Assembly (NCBI GenBank): GCA_936450465.1
Contig: OW388299.1
Span: 40,931,548-40,995,547, forward strand
Direction: 5' to 3'
From: Gibbula magus
Lineage: Eukaryota; Mollusca; Gastropoda; Trochida; Trochidae
Length of the DNA stretch: 64,000 bases
Of this stretch, positions 10,647 through 21,890 are shown piece after piece. Every line of letters begins with the position of its first letter. The stretch's first letter is position 1. The translations under genes were made by a program, and so were the position numbers. The notes beneath the pieces were generated by a model. The model was not told the origin of the DNA. It ran no database searches and worked only from the letters and a program-made list of their open reading frames with translations.

Positions 10647-13600
10647 ATGCAGTCTCCATCCTCTAACACTCCAAGAAGGTAATTTTATATCACTTTCTTA
10701 TTTCTCATTTTTATGTCGTTCTATATAACTTTTGATATTATTTTTTATATCGTGGTTGAAAATATATAAAACATTGGTAACATGGTTTGATGCTTGTCAT
10801 TGTTTCACTTACTCATGATCTAAATAAAATACACTTGAAAAATCCCAATTGAACTCCCATTACTTACTTTATTTACATGCTTTTATTCTTCTTTTAGGAA
10901 TATCAAGCTCCTTAATATAGAAGACCCCCATCAACAGAAGCGACTATTTCCTTTCGGAAAGGGAACACAGCAGGTCATTTGTCAATGTAATACGCGTTTA
11001 ACTGTGTGTTGTCTCCATACATAAAACAATCAGTTGACAGTGTTTGTTGTTTTTATGAAAGTCTGTGAACCAGTTTATGAGCATGATACCCGAACGCAAC
11101 CAGACAACCGTACATCTATCGGGATATAAATGTACTCCACGTGACCACAATACACTCAAATGATTGGACGAAAGCATTTGACTGTGCTCTAATTACCGAA
11201 ATGATGTGCGAGCTTGTTTTGTAAAGCATGCTGTCAGTCCCTTTGACCAACTGTATTTTATTGCTGTGGATATCTTTATAAAGATATGTTTGGCAGTACA
11301 GGACAGTAATTCATAATGGACATAAATGTATATGTAATTTATCATTGCTTTGGGCGTACACAACTTTGACCTTCGACCAATTTCTGAGGATTAATTAATG
11401 CGCTTTGGCAAATAAACATGAGGCTGCTTGACCTTTTGATTACGCTTTCACATTACAAGGAATAATGTCTCTACTGCTATTTCAATCTGATTAATGAACA
11501 ATCGGATGAATGATCCCCTAAAGTGTGTGTTTTATTGTTGGGATGACACAGAGTCAGTCGCGTAGTCTGCAAATACATTGAATAGCTGATAATGTAGCAA
11601 TTTGAAATTAAAGCTACAAAGTCTGTTTTAAGAATAATGAGAAGTGAACGTGTGAACTAAAACACAGATCTATAGAATTATTTTTTCTCTCTCCAAAAAT
11701 GTAATTTGTTCATGTAGATGGATTTAACATAAAAAATATACTTTAAATAATGTCAAAAAATTCAATTGACCAATAAATATTTTGCTCTCTCCAAAAATGT
11801 ATTTTGTTCATGTTGACTGATTTAACATAAACACATTCTAATAATATTTGAAAATTCAATTAACCAAATTTAAATTTAGAAAGCTAGCTAATTTATTTAT
11901 GAACCTTTGATGAATATGTCAAGTGTAAGGTTGCGTTACATTCTTAGATTTGTTTCATCTTTTGATTATAAATGTTCAACTTAGACAAAAAATATCTCAA
12001 TGCTCAAATTGTATATTTCATTGAATCTTGAACCTATTAACTGCTGAATTGATTCGGCCAAGTCCTTCTGAGTGGCCTTATAACAGGAATTATAACTTGT
12101 TACACTCAGACTATGAAAAAAAGTATTTATTTTGAAAATATCACCATTTTATTACATATTGAAAAGGAGACTGTAAGAAATTGAATTTTCATAAAAAAGA
12201 CTCCTTTTTTTAGAGTCTAAGTGTTAGACTAATAACTTGTTAACAAAGGTTATAACCCCGATTAGTCCCTGGCTTAACAAATCATATCCCAGAACTTTCT
12301 TGGACCTGCAAGTAAAAGGATTAATTTTTAACTCATCAGGCCTGAAGTGCCCTATGGACTTATGGGATGGCATCTGACGTCCATCTGTCTATGAACAATT
12401 AATTTGTTCGACTGGTTCTAGGGAGTGTATAGGAACCTTGGCCAATGGGGATCTTAAACTGTATATTTGATCCTGTGACCCCAAACGGAATGCAAAGCTC
12501 TAGAAAGTTGAAATGGTGTGTACAACCTTGGTTGAAGGAGATTCTGAATTGTAGATTTGGTGACCCTGTGACCCCAAATATGACCTAAAAACCTATTTAC
12601 ATCTTCTCCATCACTTAAAGTACTTGAAATTTGTCATACTTCTGATAAATACTTCGAGAAACTTTTCATTTTGAAAGTTATGGATTAAGGTCTGATGAGC
12701 TACAGAGCTAATGGCTCTGTTTTAAAAAATTCAAACAATTCGGACAATATAGCTGGAAATTTTTTAAAAGTTTATCCCATCTTACTCCATTAATTTGTTG
12801 GAAGGTATGCACCATTTGAAACAGTTGATATAATAATGTGAGATATTTCTACCTTGCAGTTCCCGCCAGGTGACACCCTTAGCAGTGACAGTCCTGCTGA
12901 AATGAAAGGGGGGAAACAGTACGAAGCAGGTAATTCTTTCTCCTCAACATGACCTCACGAATAGTTTGTAGTATCATGTAAGATGCAGCGAGACATAACT
13001 TGTGTGTTAAACATGTCGCTAGACATCCTGTTGAATCAGGATATTTGTATCCATAATGAAATGTTGTCATTTGAAATTTTATCTTCGTTACCATATAACT
13101 AATAAAATTTCATAATAGCTTATGTTGTCAACATTTTTAGTACATTTATCATAAATAAATTAGAATTCAATTTCACAATTGCACAATTTCATATTACACA
13201 CTTTGAATGTAATCATTTCTTTATTTCTCATTTTATTTATTTTTGTAATGTTATTTTTGGCACTATAGAAACAACAGTGGGTCATTTTCTACTGTTTTAT
13301 AATGTCATAGAAGACAAACACTTAAATAATTATAAGGAAAAGGTATTTTAATTTGGAGAACTTGTTCATTTTCTCAATGAAGAAATGTGGTTTAACAAAC
13401 ACTTGAACTTAAACAATGGTTGCTTGGCATAAGTGTGAACATGTGCACATAAGAAAATATAAGAATATATTTCTTCTTGTGGTAGTAACCTTTTCAATAC
13501 ATTAATAATTAAGCGAACTTTTTCATTTCATACACATTCACACAAATTGATTTGTTCAGGCGCAAGTGAAACCGAAGAAAATATTCCAACAATGGTGAAT

Positions 13601-16149
13601 TCCAAAGCATCTGGAAAAAGAGCAAGTAGGAAGTTGAAGAAGTCGAAGGTGCCAACGTACATGAAAAGCACTCGGTGTTCTCGTGCCAAGTCAGATGAAC
13701 GTCAGCCCGGCACTACGTCTTCCAGGTAAGTGGAACATTCCTGTTACATCATTACACCTTACATTCATACACCTGTACAGCTTTACACCCTTACACCTGT
13801 ACACCCATACATCTGTACACCCGTACATCCTTAAAGGGGCAGTCGCACGTTTTTTCGCTCAAATAAGTCGATGAAATGTATTTTAAAAATAATTACCAAT
13901 CGTAAAACACCCTTCTCTCTTCGGAAAATGAAGCTTAAAATGAGTGAACATGGCTCAATAAAGCCGTGGGAATCGTTTTTGTCATTTGAAATAATAAAAT
14001 GTGTTCACAATAAAATGGCCGCCATGCAATTTTTGCTTTTTACCCAAGACCGTCACTACTACTACTACTACGGATAATTGGTTTGTGTATTAAGATGTTT
14101 TACCCTCAAAAGTAAATTTAAATGGCTCAAACTATCAATATAAATAGGAAATTTGAAAAAATAAATTTGGCAAAAAACGTGCTACTGCCCCTTACTTTTA
14201 CATCATCCACTTTTACACCCCTACATGTCACATTTGTACACTCTTATACCAAACATCTTCAAGATAAGTGGAACATCAACATTTACATTATTACACCTAA
14301 CACCTGTACATCCGTACAACCTACTTTTACACCTTGCATCTTCCACTTTTACAATCCTACATTTCACATTTGTACACTCTTATATAATGTATCCAGGTGA
14401 GCGAAACATCAGTTCTACATTTATTACACCTTACACTTGTACATCTTTACACCTTTACACCTTTACACCTTTACACCTTTACACCACATATCTTTAATCT
14501 TTCACATTGTTAACCACTACATTTTTAATATCTTACATCTTGCATCTTACACTCTTACATGTCACACCTTTATACCCAAAAAGCATTACACACTATTTAC
14601 TACAACCTTTAATTTTACATCTCACATCACACTTTACCGGCCCTTATATCTTACCCCAGACATAGTTATACACATTACACTGTACATCATTCTACACCGT
14701 ACACCCATATACCACTATACACTTTAAATCTTACAGTGTTACATTGTTATATCTTAAATCCTCAAAACACTCTACACCCTCACAACATTACATTTCATCT
14801 CGAATTATTACATCTTTATACCCTTACTGCTTCCATTATTGCGCCTTATACCATACTCCCTGCACTTTTACATCCATACATCATACACCATACACCATAC
14901 ACCATACACCATACATCTTTACATCTTTACATCTTTACATCTTTACATTCATACACCCTTTCACTTAACATCAATATATCCTTACACTCTACACTTTAAC
15001 ACACATACACCTAACATCAGTGCACCCCTTACATAACAATCTCACACCCAACACATAACACCCACACACCCTTACATCCTACATCAGTACACAACACCTC
15101 TTACAACATTACAACTTTACACCCTACACTTTTACATTCATTAACCATTACACTTTTACCCCTTTTATAACATCACAACTTTACATGTTTACACCTTACA
15201 CTTTTACATTCATACACCATTACACTTTTACCCCCCTTACAACATTACAACTTTACATCTTTACACCTTACACTTTTACATTCATACACCATTACACTTT
15301 TACCCCCCTTACAACATTACAACTTTACATCTTTACACCCTACACTTTTACATTCATACACCATTACACTTTTACCCCCCTTACAACATTACAACTTTAC
15401 ATCTTTACACCCTACACTTTTACATTCATACACCATTACACTTTTACCCCCCTTACAACATTACAACTTTACATCTTTACACCTTACACTTTTACATTCA
15501 TACACCATTACACTTTTACCCCCCTTACAACATTACAACTTAATTTACATCTTTACACCTTACACTTTTACATTCATACACCATTACACTTTTACCCCCC
15601 TTACAACATTACAACTTTACATCCTTACACCCTACACTTTTACATTCATACACCATTACACTTTTACCCCCCTTACAACATAACAACTTTACATCTTTAC
15701 ACCTTACACTTTTACATTCATACACCATTACACTTTTACCCCCCTTACAACATTACAACTTTACATCTTTACACCTTACACTTTTACATTCATACACCAT
15801 TACACTTTTACCCCCCTTACAACATTACAACTTTACATCTTTACACCCTACACTTTTACATTCATACACCATTACACTTTTACCCCCCTTACAACATTAC
15901 AACTTTACACCCTACACTTTTACATTCATACACCATTACACTTTTACCCCCCTTACAACATTACAACTTTACATCCTTACACCCTAAACATACACCATTA
16001 CACCCCTCATATTTACACCATTACATAATAACACCCCTCTAAGATGTCTGTACAGGCACCTGCTAAATCACATCATCGATGTCAGGAGCGTTTGCCTATT
16101 CTATGCACCACCAGACTCAATTCAATTCCGTGTGCCAATGGCTGCATGA
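10647..16149 (+). CDS. Spliced gene, unknown basic Ser/Lys-rich protein (about 145 aa in the simplest model)
   Basis: The proposed coding exons are 10647-10678, 10898-10973, 12860-12929, 13560-13725 and 16056-16149. The ATG at 10647 (context ACGACAATGC) has an in-frame TGA upstream. Borders are AAGAAG/GTAATT, CTTTTAG/GAAT, ACAGCAG/GTCATT (a weak donor), TTGCAG/TTCC, GAAGCAG/GTAATT, TTGTTCAG/GCGC, TCTTCCAG/GTAAGTGG and TGTACAG/GCAC. Exon phases 2, 0, 1 and 2 fit in sequence, and the third and fourth exons are each open in one frame only. The protein begins MQSPSSNTPRR, has an acidic-polar middle, and its fourth exon is basic (SGKRASRKLKKSKVPTYMK). I see no signal peptide or membrane segment and do not recognise the family; a nuclear or cytoskeletal role is only a guess. 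The last exon is also open for 50 codons in a different frame. Confidence 0.6.
11113..11190. repeat. Single arm of the 9712-9910 palindromic repeat
   Basis: ATCGGGATATAAATGTAC and AAGCATTTGACTGTGCTCT match one arm of the upstream palindrome. It lies in the intron after the exon ending at 10973. Confidence 0.6.
11191..12328. other. AT-rich intron sequence
   Basis: Within the proposed intron 10974-12859. A direct imperfect repeat (CTCTCCAAAAATGTA.TTTGTTCATGT) occurs near 11690 and 11790. I see no exon. Confidence 0.5.
12329..12702 (+). mobile_element. MITE with CTCATCAG/CTGATGAG ends
   Basis: It begins TTAACTCATCAGGCCTGAAG and ends TCTGATGAGCTA, short inverted ends about 370 bases apart in the same intron. 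A second left end starts at about 60213 (TTAGCTCATCAGGCCTGAAG). Confidence 0.6.
13735..16030 (+). repeat. TTACA/TTTACAC satellite with a regular 72-bp array
   Basis: From just after the 13725 donor the intron is built of variants of TTACACC and CTTTACA. From about 15180 to 15985 it becomes an almost perfect 72-bp tandem array of about 11 units, each containing CATTCATACACCATTACAC and TTTTACCCCCCTTACAAC. Because 72 is divisible by 3, the array stays open for 285 codons; I treat that as an artefact. Confidence 0.92.
13831..14194 (-). mobile_element. MITE family 1 inside the satellite
   Basis: It begins TTAAAGGGGCAGTCGCACG and ends CGTGCTACTGCCCCTTA. These are inverted ends at a TTAA site whose right copy has lost its last A. 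It interrupts the young satellite, so it is younger still. Confidence 0.8.
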
Positions 16150-16232
16150 GTTCTGTAATCCCCAAGGAGCTGCTTAGATTGAGAAATGAGTTGTCCACTG
16201 AAGACTGACATTCAATGCTTGAGGGAAATAAA
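16056..16232 (+). other. Probable terminal exon with polyadenylation signal
   Basis: It follows the acceptor TGTCTGTACAG. In the phase set by the 13725 donor the frame stops at 16147-16149. In phase 0 it stays open for 50 codons, to the TGA at 16206-16208, and contains KELLRLRNELSTED. An AATAAA lies at 16227-16232. A missed exon of 3n+1 bases in the satellite-filled intron would reconcile the second frame. Confidence 0.5.
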
Positions 16233-16254
16233 GTGCCAGTGAGAAACTGATCAC

Positions 16255-16345
16255 AAATTGGACATATGTTGTAGTAGTGATGGTAGTGGTAGTAATGGTA
16301 GTTTTAGTAGTATTGGTAGTATTTGTAGTAGTGTGGTAGTATATG
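16255..16345 (+). repeat. (GTA)n-rich microsatellite
   Basis: GTAGTAGTGATGGTAGTGG and similar triplets continue to about 16345. Related GGTAATGGAT repeats resume at 17100-17150, beyond the inserted MITE. Confidence 0.85.
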
Positions 16346-16673
16346 ATAAGATAAATAATTCTTTACGGTCCTCAATACATTGTACATTGGAAATATATAA
16401 CAAGGTTACATTTGGGATAACACTACCTTCAATAGTACAAATTCGAACCCACACCCACACCCTCGCCAGGACTGACCGTACCACAGCTTACCACACGACC
16501 ATTTCGCCTCGACAAAAATCTAGGTCCAACAATCGAAAGCTAATTTTACATTCAGTACCCCTCTGATAGATGTAAGTTGGAAATATAATTTGTGTATTTT
16601 GCAAACTGCAGCCACTGTCCCTGTAATGCTGACTGTCAAGCAAGGAAGCAACAAGTCCGTCTTTTAAAGGGGC
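16346..16673. other. No gene seen
   Basis: It holds a CACACCCACACC tract at about 16450-16465. ORFs of up to 102 codons on both strands are repeat-derived and lack splice context. Confidence 0.5.
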
Positions 16674-17013
16674 TGTAGCATGTTTTTTGCAAAAATTTTC
16701 CCATTTATAATGATTGTTTATGCCATTTAGATTAACTTTAGAGGGTAAAACATCATATTACACAAACCAATTATCTGTAGTGGTAATAACAATGTTACAT
16801 ATAAAGCAAAAATTGCATGGTGGCCATTTTATTGTGAACACATTTTATTATTTCAAATTACAAAAACGATTCCCATGGCTTTACCGAACCATATACACTA
16901 ATTTTTAACTTGATTTTCCGAAGAGAGAAGAGTGTTTTACTATTTGTAACTTTATTTTTCAAATACATTTCATCGACTTATTTGAGCGAAAAAACGTGCT
17001 ATTGCCCCTATAA
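16674..17013 (+). mobile_element. MITE family 1
   Basis: It runs from TTAAAGGGGCTGTAGCATG to ACGTGCTATTGCCCCTA. The inverted ends match the copies at 13831, 20637, 51073 and 53272. Confidence 0.8.
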
Positions 17014-17023
17014 TATCTTTGAT

Positions 17024-17098
17024 ATGACGTGACCGGGAATCGAACCCCAGTCTAGTGATGTGATGAGCGGTCACTCTACCAACTGAGCTACATCCTCG
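17024..17098 (-). tRNA. tRNA-like sequence, probably a pseudogene or SINE head
   Basis: On the minus strand it has an A box (TAGCTCAGTTGG) and a perfect B box (GGTTCGATTCC), and the T stem pairs. The proposed acceptor halves GAGGATG and TCACGTC pair poorly and no clean anticodon arm forms, so a working tRNA is unlikely. Confidence 0.45.
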
Positions 17099-17107
17099 CT
17101 GGTAATG

Positions 17108-17586
17108 GTAATGGATGTGGTAATGGATGTGGTAGACTTAAAGTAGTGGTAGTATATCTGAGACAGAAGCCTATGTCTCCTTGATTTAATTAAAGGTTTA
17201 ATCCTTGTCACTGAATAATGTGAAGTTTCTAAGCAGACACTTGCCCAAAGCATTGACCTTTCCTGTGCAGTAGGTGTTAGTGAAAGCTCTGTAGGTTTAA
17301 ATGCATCAACTGAACGTATGATATTTGGTTTGGATTTCTGACAATGTAATATGATTCACCTCCGAAGAGAAAAAATATGACCCAAGTTGATATTCATTGT
17401 AATATATAGTGTCTGTGACATTTGGTTTAAACATATTTTTTTTTCGTAAGTTGAAACTTGGATTGTTGAACAAGTCATTAGGCTTATAAACGCCGCTCAA
17501 GTACAATAAATAAACCAGCTAGATGAGATGAAGGATCAACTATAAGCAGGGAGAATTATAAATCTATAGATTATATGATCAATATA
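17108..17586. other. No gene seen
   Basis: AT-rich DNA after a GGTAATGGATGTGGTA microsatellite. No coding signal is convincing on either strand. Confidence 0.5.
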
Positions 17587-17731
17587 CAGTCAGACCTCGT
17601 TTAAAACGATCCCCGGACATTTCAAATCCTCTCTTTGTATTTCTGTGCAAATTATGATTCGCTTAACCGCACAACTTATCCGGGAGATTTTCAACTGTAC
17701 CCGTATTGTGCGGATAAACGGGTTCTGACTA
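17587..17731. mobile_element. Tigger/pogo-type MITE, 145 bp
   Basis: The left end is CAGTCAGACCTCGTTTAAA. The right end reads CGGGTTCTGACTA, an imperfect inverse. TA flanks both sides, as in Tc1/mariner-pogo elements. Confidence 0.7.
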
Positions 17732-17826
17732 TATGATGAAATGTGTTACTGTGTTGTTGGGTGTGCCTAGTGATGTGACTACAGCAAAAGTTCGAATTTT
17801 ATAAAAATGAAGTATACATCAATATA

Positions 17827-18003
17827 CAGTCAGGCCTCGATAATCCGAACGCTTCCGTTTTTCATAAAAAACGTTCGGATAGTGAAATGTTCGGACTACT
17901 GAGTACTGAGGACTACTGTAGAGATTAATTTGGTAACATCTTCCTACCGTTCGGAAACTGCAAGATTCGGATTATCGGTGGCCGGATTATTGCAGCTTGA
18001 CTG
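17827..18003. mobile_element. Tigger/pogo-type MITE, 177 bp
   Basis: CAGTCAGGCCTCGATAATCCG on the left is balanced by CCGGATTATTGCAGCTTGACTG on the right, with TA on both sides. The left flank (ATCAATATA) is the same as for the copy 240 bases upstream. Confidence 0.75.
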
Positions 18004-18005
18004 TA

Positions 18006-18655
18006 GATTTTGTAAAAACAATTACCGGTAACGGAAAAGTTCACTTTCAGAATTGAACTGGTGTACTGAGCTCAGAATGAGTCACAGTCTAAATGGCATC
18101 TATTTCTAATCGTTTGTTTCTAGCTAATGTTTCTGATTATTATGGTTGATGTATCAGAACAAGGGTATTCTTATGAAACTATAAGCGTTATTTCTCTTCA
18201 CAGAAAGGAGAAAATAAACCAAAACTAATTCAAAGATAGATTGAATGGGATAATTCAGTCAACAATCTTGTCATTGAGACCGTGCATTTGGAATATGTGA
18301 AGCTCGAAAAGGTGGTAGACTCGGTGTCTGTTGTCCTTTATCTGAGCAATAATCTGAGATATGATTGCCATGGTTTCAGAATGTAAATAAAGATCGACTT
18401 GTTATTTGTAATCATGTCAGCGAACAGCTCAGATAATCTAATTTTGAAACATCTCTTTGTTTCTTAAAGAAAATTTTTGTTCACAACTAATTCGAGTTGT
18501 TTTGTGATAATGGGAAGGGCCTTGTCAAAATTGTCGCTATATAATATTGACCAGAAGCTGGATGCTGTGTTACAGTTCAAATACCTGCCTCCTGCTTCTA
18601 TTTGGTTGTTATGTTTATCACAATTGTCATATTCATGTCTCTATATGATATTGAC
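18006..18655. other. No gene seen
   Basis: Unique AT-rich DNA. An acceptor-like TCTCTTCACAG near 18200 is followed by an A-rich stretch with stops. Confidence 0.45.
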
Positions 18656-18659
18656 CAGG

Positions 18660-19740
18660 GGAGAAAGAAGGGTGTGAGGAGAGAGGGAAGGGGGTAGGGA
18701 GAGAGGGAAGGGGGTTTGGGGAAGAGGGAAGGGATGGGGAAGAGAGGGAAGGGGTTGAGGAGAGAGGGAAGGGGGTTTGGGGAGAGAGAAGGAGTTGAGG
18801 GAATAGGATTGGGGAGAGAGGGAAAGGGGTGAGGGAGAGGGAAGGGGGTTGTGGAGAGGGAAGGGATGGGGGAGAGAGGGAAAGGGGTGAGGGAGATGGA
18901 AGGGGGTTGGGGAGAGGGAAGGGATGGGGGAGAGAAAGGGGGTTTGGGGAGAGGGAAGGGGGTTGGGGAGAGGGAAGGGATGGGGAGAGAGGGAAGGGGG
19001 TTTGGGGAGAGGGAAGGGGGTTGGGGAGAGGGAAGGGATGGGGGAGAGAGGGAAGGGGGTTTGGGGAGAGGGAAGGGGGTTTGGGGAGAGGGAAGGGGGT
19101 TTGGAGAGAGGGAAGGGGGTTGGGGAGAGGGAAGGGGGTTGGGGAGAGGGAAGGGATGGGGAGAGAGGGAAGGGGGTTTGGGGAGAGGGAAGGGGGTTGG
19201 GGAGAGGGAAGGGATGGGGGAGAGAGGGAAGGGGTTGAGGAGAGAGGGAAGGGGGTTGGGGAGAGGGAAGGGATGGGGAGAGAGGGAAGGGGGTTTGGGG
19301 AGAGGGAAGGGGGTTGGGGAGAGGGAAGGGATGGGGGAGAGAGGGAAGGGGTTGAGGAGAGAGGGAAGGGGGTTTGGGGAGAGGGAAGGAGTTGAGGGAA
19401 GGGGATGGGGGAGAGAGGGAAGGGGTTGAGGGAGAGAGGGAAGGGGGTGAGGGAGAGAGGGAAGGGGGTGAGGGAGATTGAAGGGGTGGGGGAGAGGGAA
19501 GGGATGGGGGAGAGAGGGAAGGGGTTGAGGGACAGGGGTTTGGGGAGAGGGAAGGAGTTGAGGGAAGGGATTGAGGAGAGACGAAAGGGGGTTTGGGGAG
19601 AGAGAAGGGATTGAGGAGAAAGGAAGGGGGTGGGGGAGAGAGGGAAGGGGGTGGGGAGAGAGAGATGAGGGAGAAGAGGGAAGCAGGAATGCTGGTGGGT
19701 GGGTGGGGTGGAAGAGCGCTGGGGAGGGGTAGAGTAGTGG
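18660..19740 (+). repeat. Purine-only minisatellite, G-quadruplex-prone
   Basis: About 1.08 kb of GGGAAGGGGGTTGGGGAGA-type units, with almost no C on the plus strand and few T. Both strands give long low-complexity ORFs (up to 429 codons), which are artefacts. Repeated GGGG/GGG blocks could form G-quadruplexes, and the homopurine strand could form triplex DNA. Confidence 0.93.
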
Positions 19741-19744
19741 AGGT

Positions 19745-20264
19745 TGGAGGGAAGGAGGAGGGTGCTCCACATGCTTACATTTGTAGAAGGGGGTGCTTAT
19801 TATGTAGACTACGGTAGTTTCAGATTGTATTGATGTAAAGGAAAGAAATAATGATGTTAGAATGTGAATAATCAGTGTTACAAACATTGATTATGAATAC
19901 AAATGGCACAACTTGACAACCATCTTCATAATTCCTGCTTCCTGTATAGAAAACAATTTCCGGTGCAATAGGATGTTTTGTCGGCAAGGATTGCCACGTA
20001 ATTAGCACAAGAAACAATATGCAAATGTTGGACATTTATAGGCTGATTTGTTCTTTTGATTAATGAGACTGTTTCAGTGACATTAGGAGGTGTGATCGAG
20101 TAGTTGTAACGTGTTAGCATGTGTGTCTACAAATCAAGAGGTCTACGTAGGATTCATATCCTGCCTTTGCTTAGCAAGTTTGTCTCTCATTTCAATTATA
20201 TTTCTATATTGATTTTCATCTTTGTAATCAACAACATTTTTTCATTGATAATCTACAATTTCAT
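19745..20264. other. No gene seen
   Basis: AT-rich. A very degenerate tRNA-like head may lie at 20095-20165 (ATCAAGAGGTCTACG, then ATTCATATCC), but it is too decayed to call. Confidence 0.45.
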
Positions 20265-20640
20265 GTTAAGGGAACTTTCCCCCTCAAAGCTCCTCACACC
20301 AATCTCTGTCACTGGCTAATTTAAATCTTGCTGCAGTTTGTTAACTTTTCTGTCCCAGCATAGCCTAGTGTTGCATCTGGACTTGGTGATACAATCAGCA
20401 ATCTCTGGCACAGTAAAAGTACCGCAAGGCAGAATGGCTTTACCTCAAATTGTTTTTATTTTTTTTTAATGAATATGTGCTATTTTTTTCAAAAATAAAG
20501 TCTCCGAAATATTATTCTCAGTAATACATTTCAGCTGGATTATGTTAAAATCATGTTCATATAATGGAAAATTTGTATCAACAGAAATACCCCTGAAGTT
20601 TATTTCCTTCAAATATTCTCTTGTAGAACCCTCCCTTTAA
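20265..20640 (+). repeat. Old repeat related to 6270-6445, ending in a MITE family 3 right end
   Basis: The CAGCAATCTCTGGCACAG segment matches the upstream copy. From about 20590 the sequence becomes the family 3 terminus (GTAGAACCCTCCCTTTAA), and its TTAA is shared with the next MITE. Confidence 0.55.
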
Positions 20641-20976
20641 AGGGGCAGTGTTTTATTTTTTCAAATTTCCCGTTTATAGTTATAGTTCGTGTCATTTATA
20701 TTTACTTAAGAGGGTAAAAAATCGTATTATACAAACCAATTATCCGTAGTGATAATAATGGTGTTGCGTATAAAGCCAAAATTGCATGGCGGCCATTTTA
20801 TTGTGAACACATTTTTTTATTTTGAAAAAACGACTCCCATGGCTTTACGGAACCATGTACATGAAATTTTTAACTTTATTTTCCGAAGAGAGGAGGGTGT
20901 TTTACCATTGGTGACATAATTTTTCAAATACATATCAACTTATTTGAACGAAAAAAACGTGCTGCTGCCCCTTTAA
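20637..20976 (+). mobile_element. MITE family 1
   Basis: It runs from TTAAAGGGGCAGTG to ACGTGCTGCTGCCCCTTTAA. TTAA is intact at both sides and the internal sequence matches 16674-17013. Confidence 0.85.
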
Positions 20977-21344
20977 AAATTGTATGTGACCAGATTTCTG
21001 ATATCCCTCATTCATCTACACAATATTCCATGAAGTAATATTTTGCTGTGTTATGAGGGAAATATTTTGGATAACAACTTGAAGGAATAACTGGAGCCAA
21101 GAAATATGCAATAAAGAAGTTGCATCTGTAATATTTGACATCTTCTCGAAGACCAGCTTAATGCCTCTCGTGCCACTAATAGCTGAAATATTGCTGAAGC
21201 AGCGCTAAACATGAACTTCCTCGCTCACCAAATACCTCTCCAGAATCTCATTTTGTTCTAATTGAGATATCGAGGATGCTTGTTTCAGTCTTGTCCTTGG
21301 CAATAAGAACCTTTTATCTCAGAAAGACGATTTTATGTGAAATC
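20977..21344. other. No gene seen
   Basis: Unique AT-rich DNA between two MITEs. Confidence 0.5.
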
Positions 21345-21890
21345 TTAAAGGCGTTGTAGCACGTTTTTGGCAAATTATGTTTTCTCAAATTTACCATTGA
21401 TTATTTAGTTTATACAATATGTTGTTACGTTAGAGAGTAAAACATCTCATTACATGACCCGATAAACCGTTTCCCTAGAAAATGGTTATACATATTGGAA
21501 GAAAATGGTGTGACGTATAGAGCGACAGTGGTGTGGAGCTCTTCAGTGCGAGAGGTAGAGTTGTAGGTCTCATGCGAATTTGAGAGTTCAAACAGCAAGA
21601 TGGTTGACCATTCCATCACCGGACCATATTTAAAACTCTTCTCTGAGTGTTCAGGTATGGCTACATCAGTCACAGCACTTGAACTACCTTTGGGCGGTCA
21701 TTTTAATGTGAACACCTTAAAATGGCCGCTCAAAGAAAAATGGCATCGCATGGCTAAACCGAAACGTGTACATTTGTTTTGAAACTCTTTTTATTGTTTG
21801 AGGAGTATTATTTAGCCGATTGTAACACTTATTTAACTTTTCATGAGAGCACTTTATTTCTGTAAGAACAGCGTGCTACAGCACCTTTAA
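21345..21890 (+). mobile_element. MITE family 2, full length (546 bp)
   Basis: It starts TTAAAGGCGTTGTAGCACG and ends CGTGCTACAGCACCTTTAA, inverted ends with TTAA on both sides. The interior holds AAAATGGCCGCTCAAAG-type sequence shared with the copies at 22965 and 41820. Confidence 0.85.

Noticed and set aside
10264..10920. Cys-rich 68-residue peptide spliced from the ATG at 10264
   Set aside because: The frame works across two junctions, but it lacks a signal peptide and stops early in the third exon. The frame starting at 10647 explains the downstream exons better.
15180..15990. Regular repeats resembling a CRISPR array
   Set aside because: There are no spacers: the units are contiguous and nearly identical. 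The window is eukaryotic.
15185..16042. 285-codon Thr/Phe/Tyr-rich frame
   Set aside because: It is created by a 72-bp tandem array whose period is divisible by three; all its content is satellite.
17024..17098. Functional tRNA gene on the minus strand
   Set aside because: The promoter boxes are good, but the acceptor stem and anticodon arm do not pair. It is kept only as a tRNA-like sequence.
18598..19887. 429-codon Pro/Ser/Leu-rich frame on the minus strand and several Gly/Glu/Arg frames on the plus strand
   Set aside because: They are translations of the homopurine minisatellite. All frames lack stops because the repeat has none, and there is no start or splice context.
20095..20165. Additional SINE A head
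   Set aside because: Only scattered matches to the A and B box regions remain and no body sequence follows.
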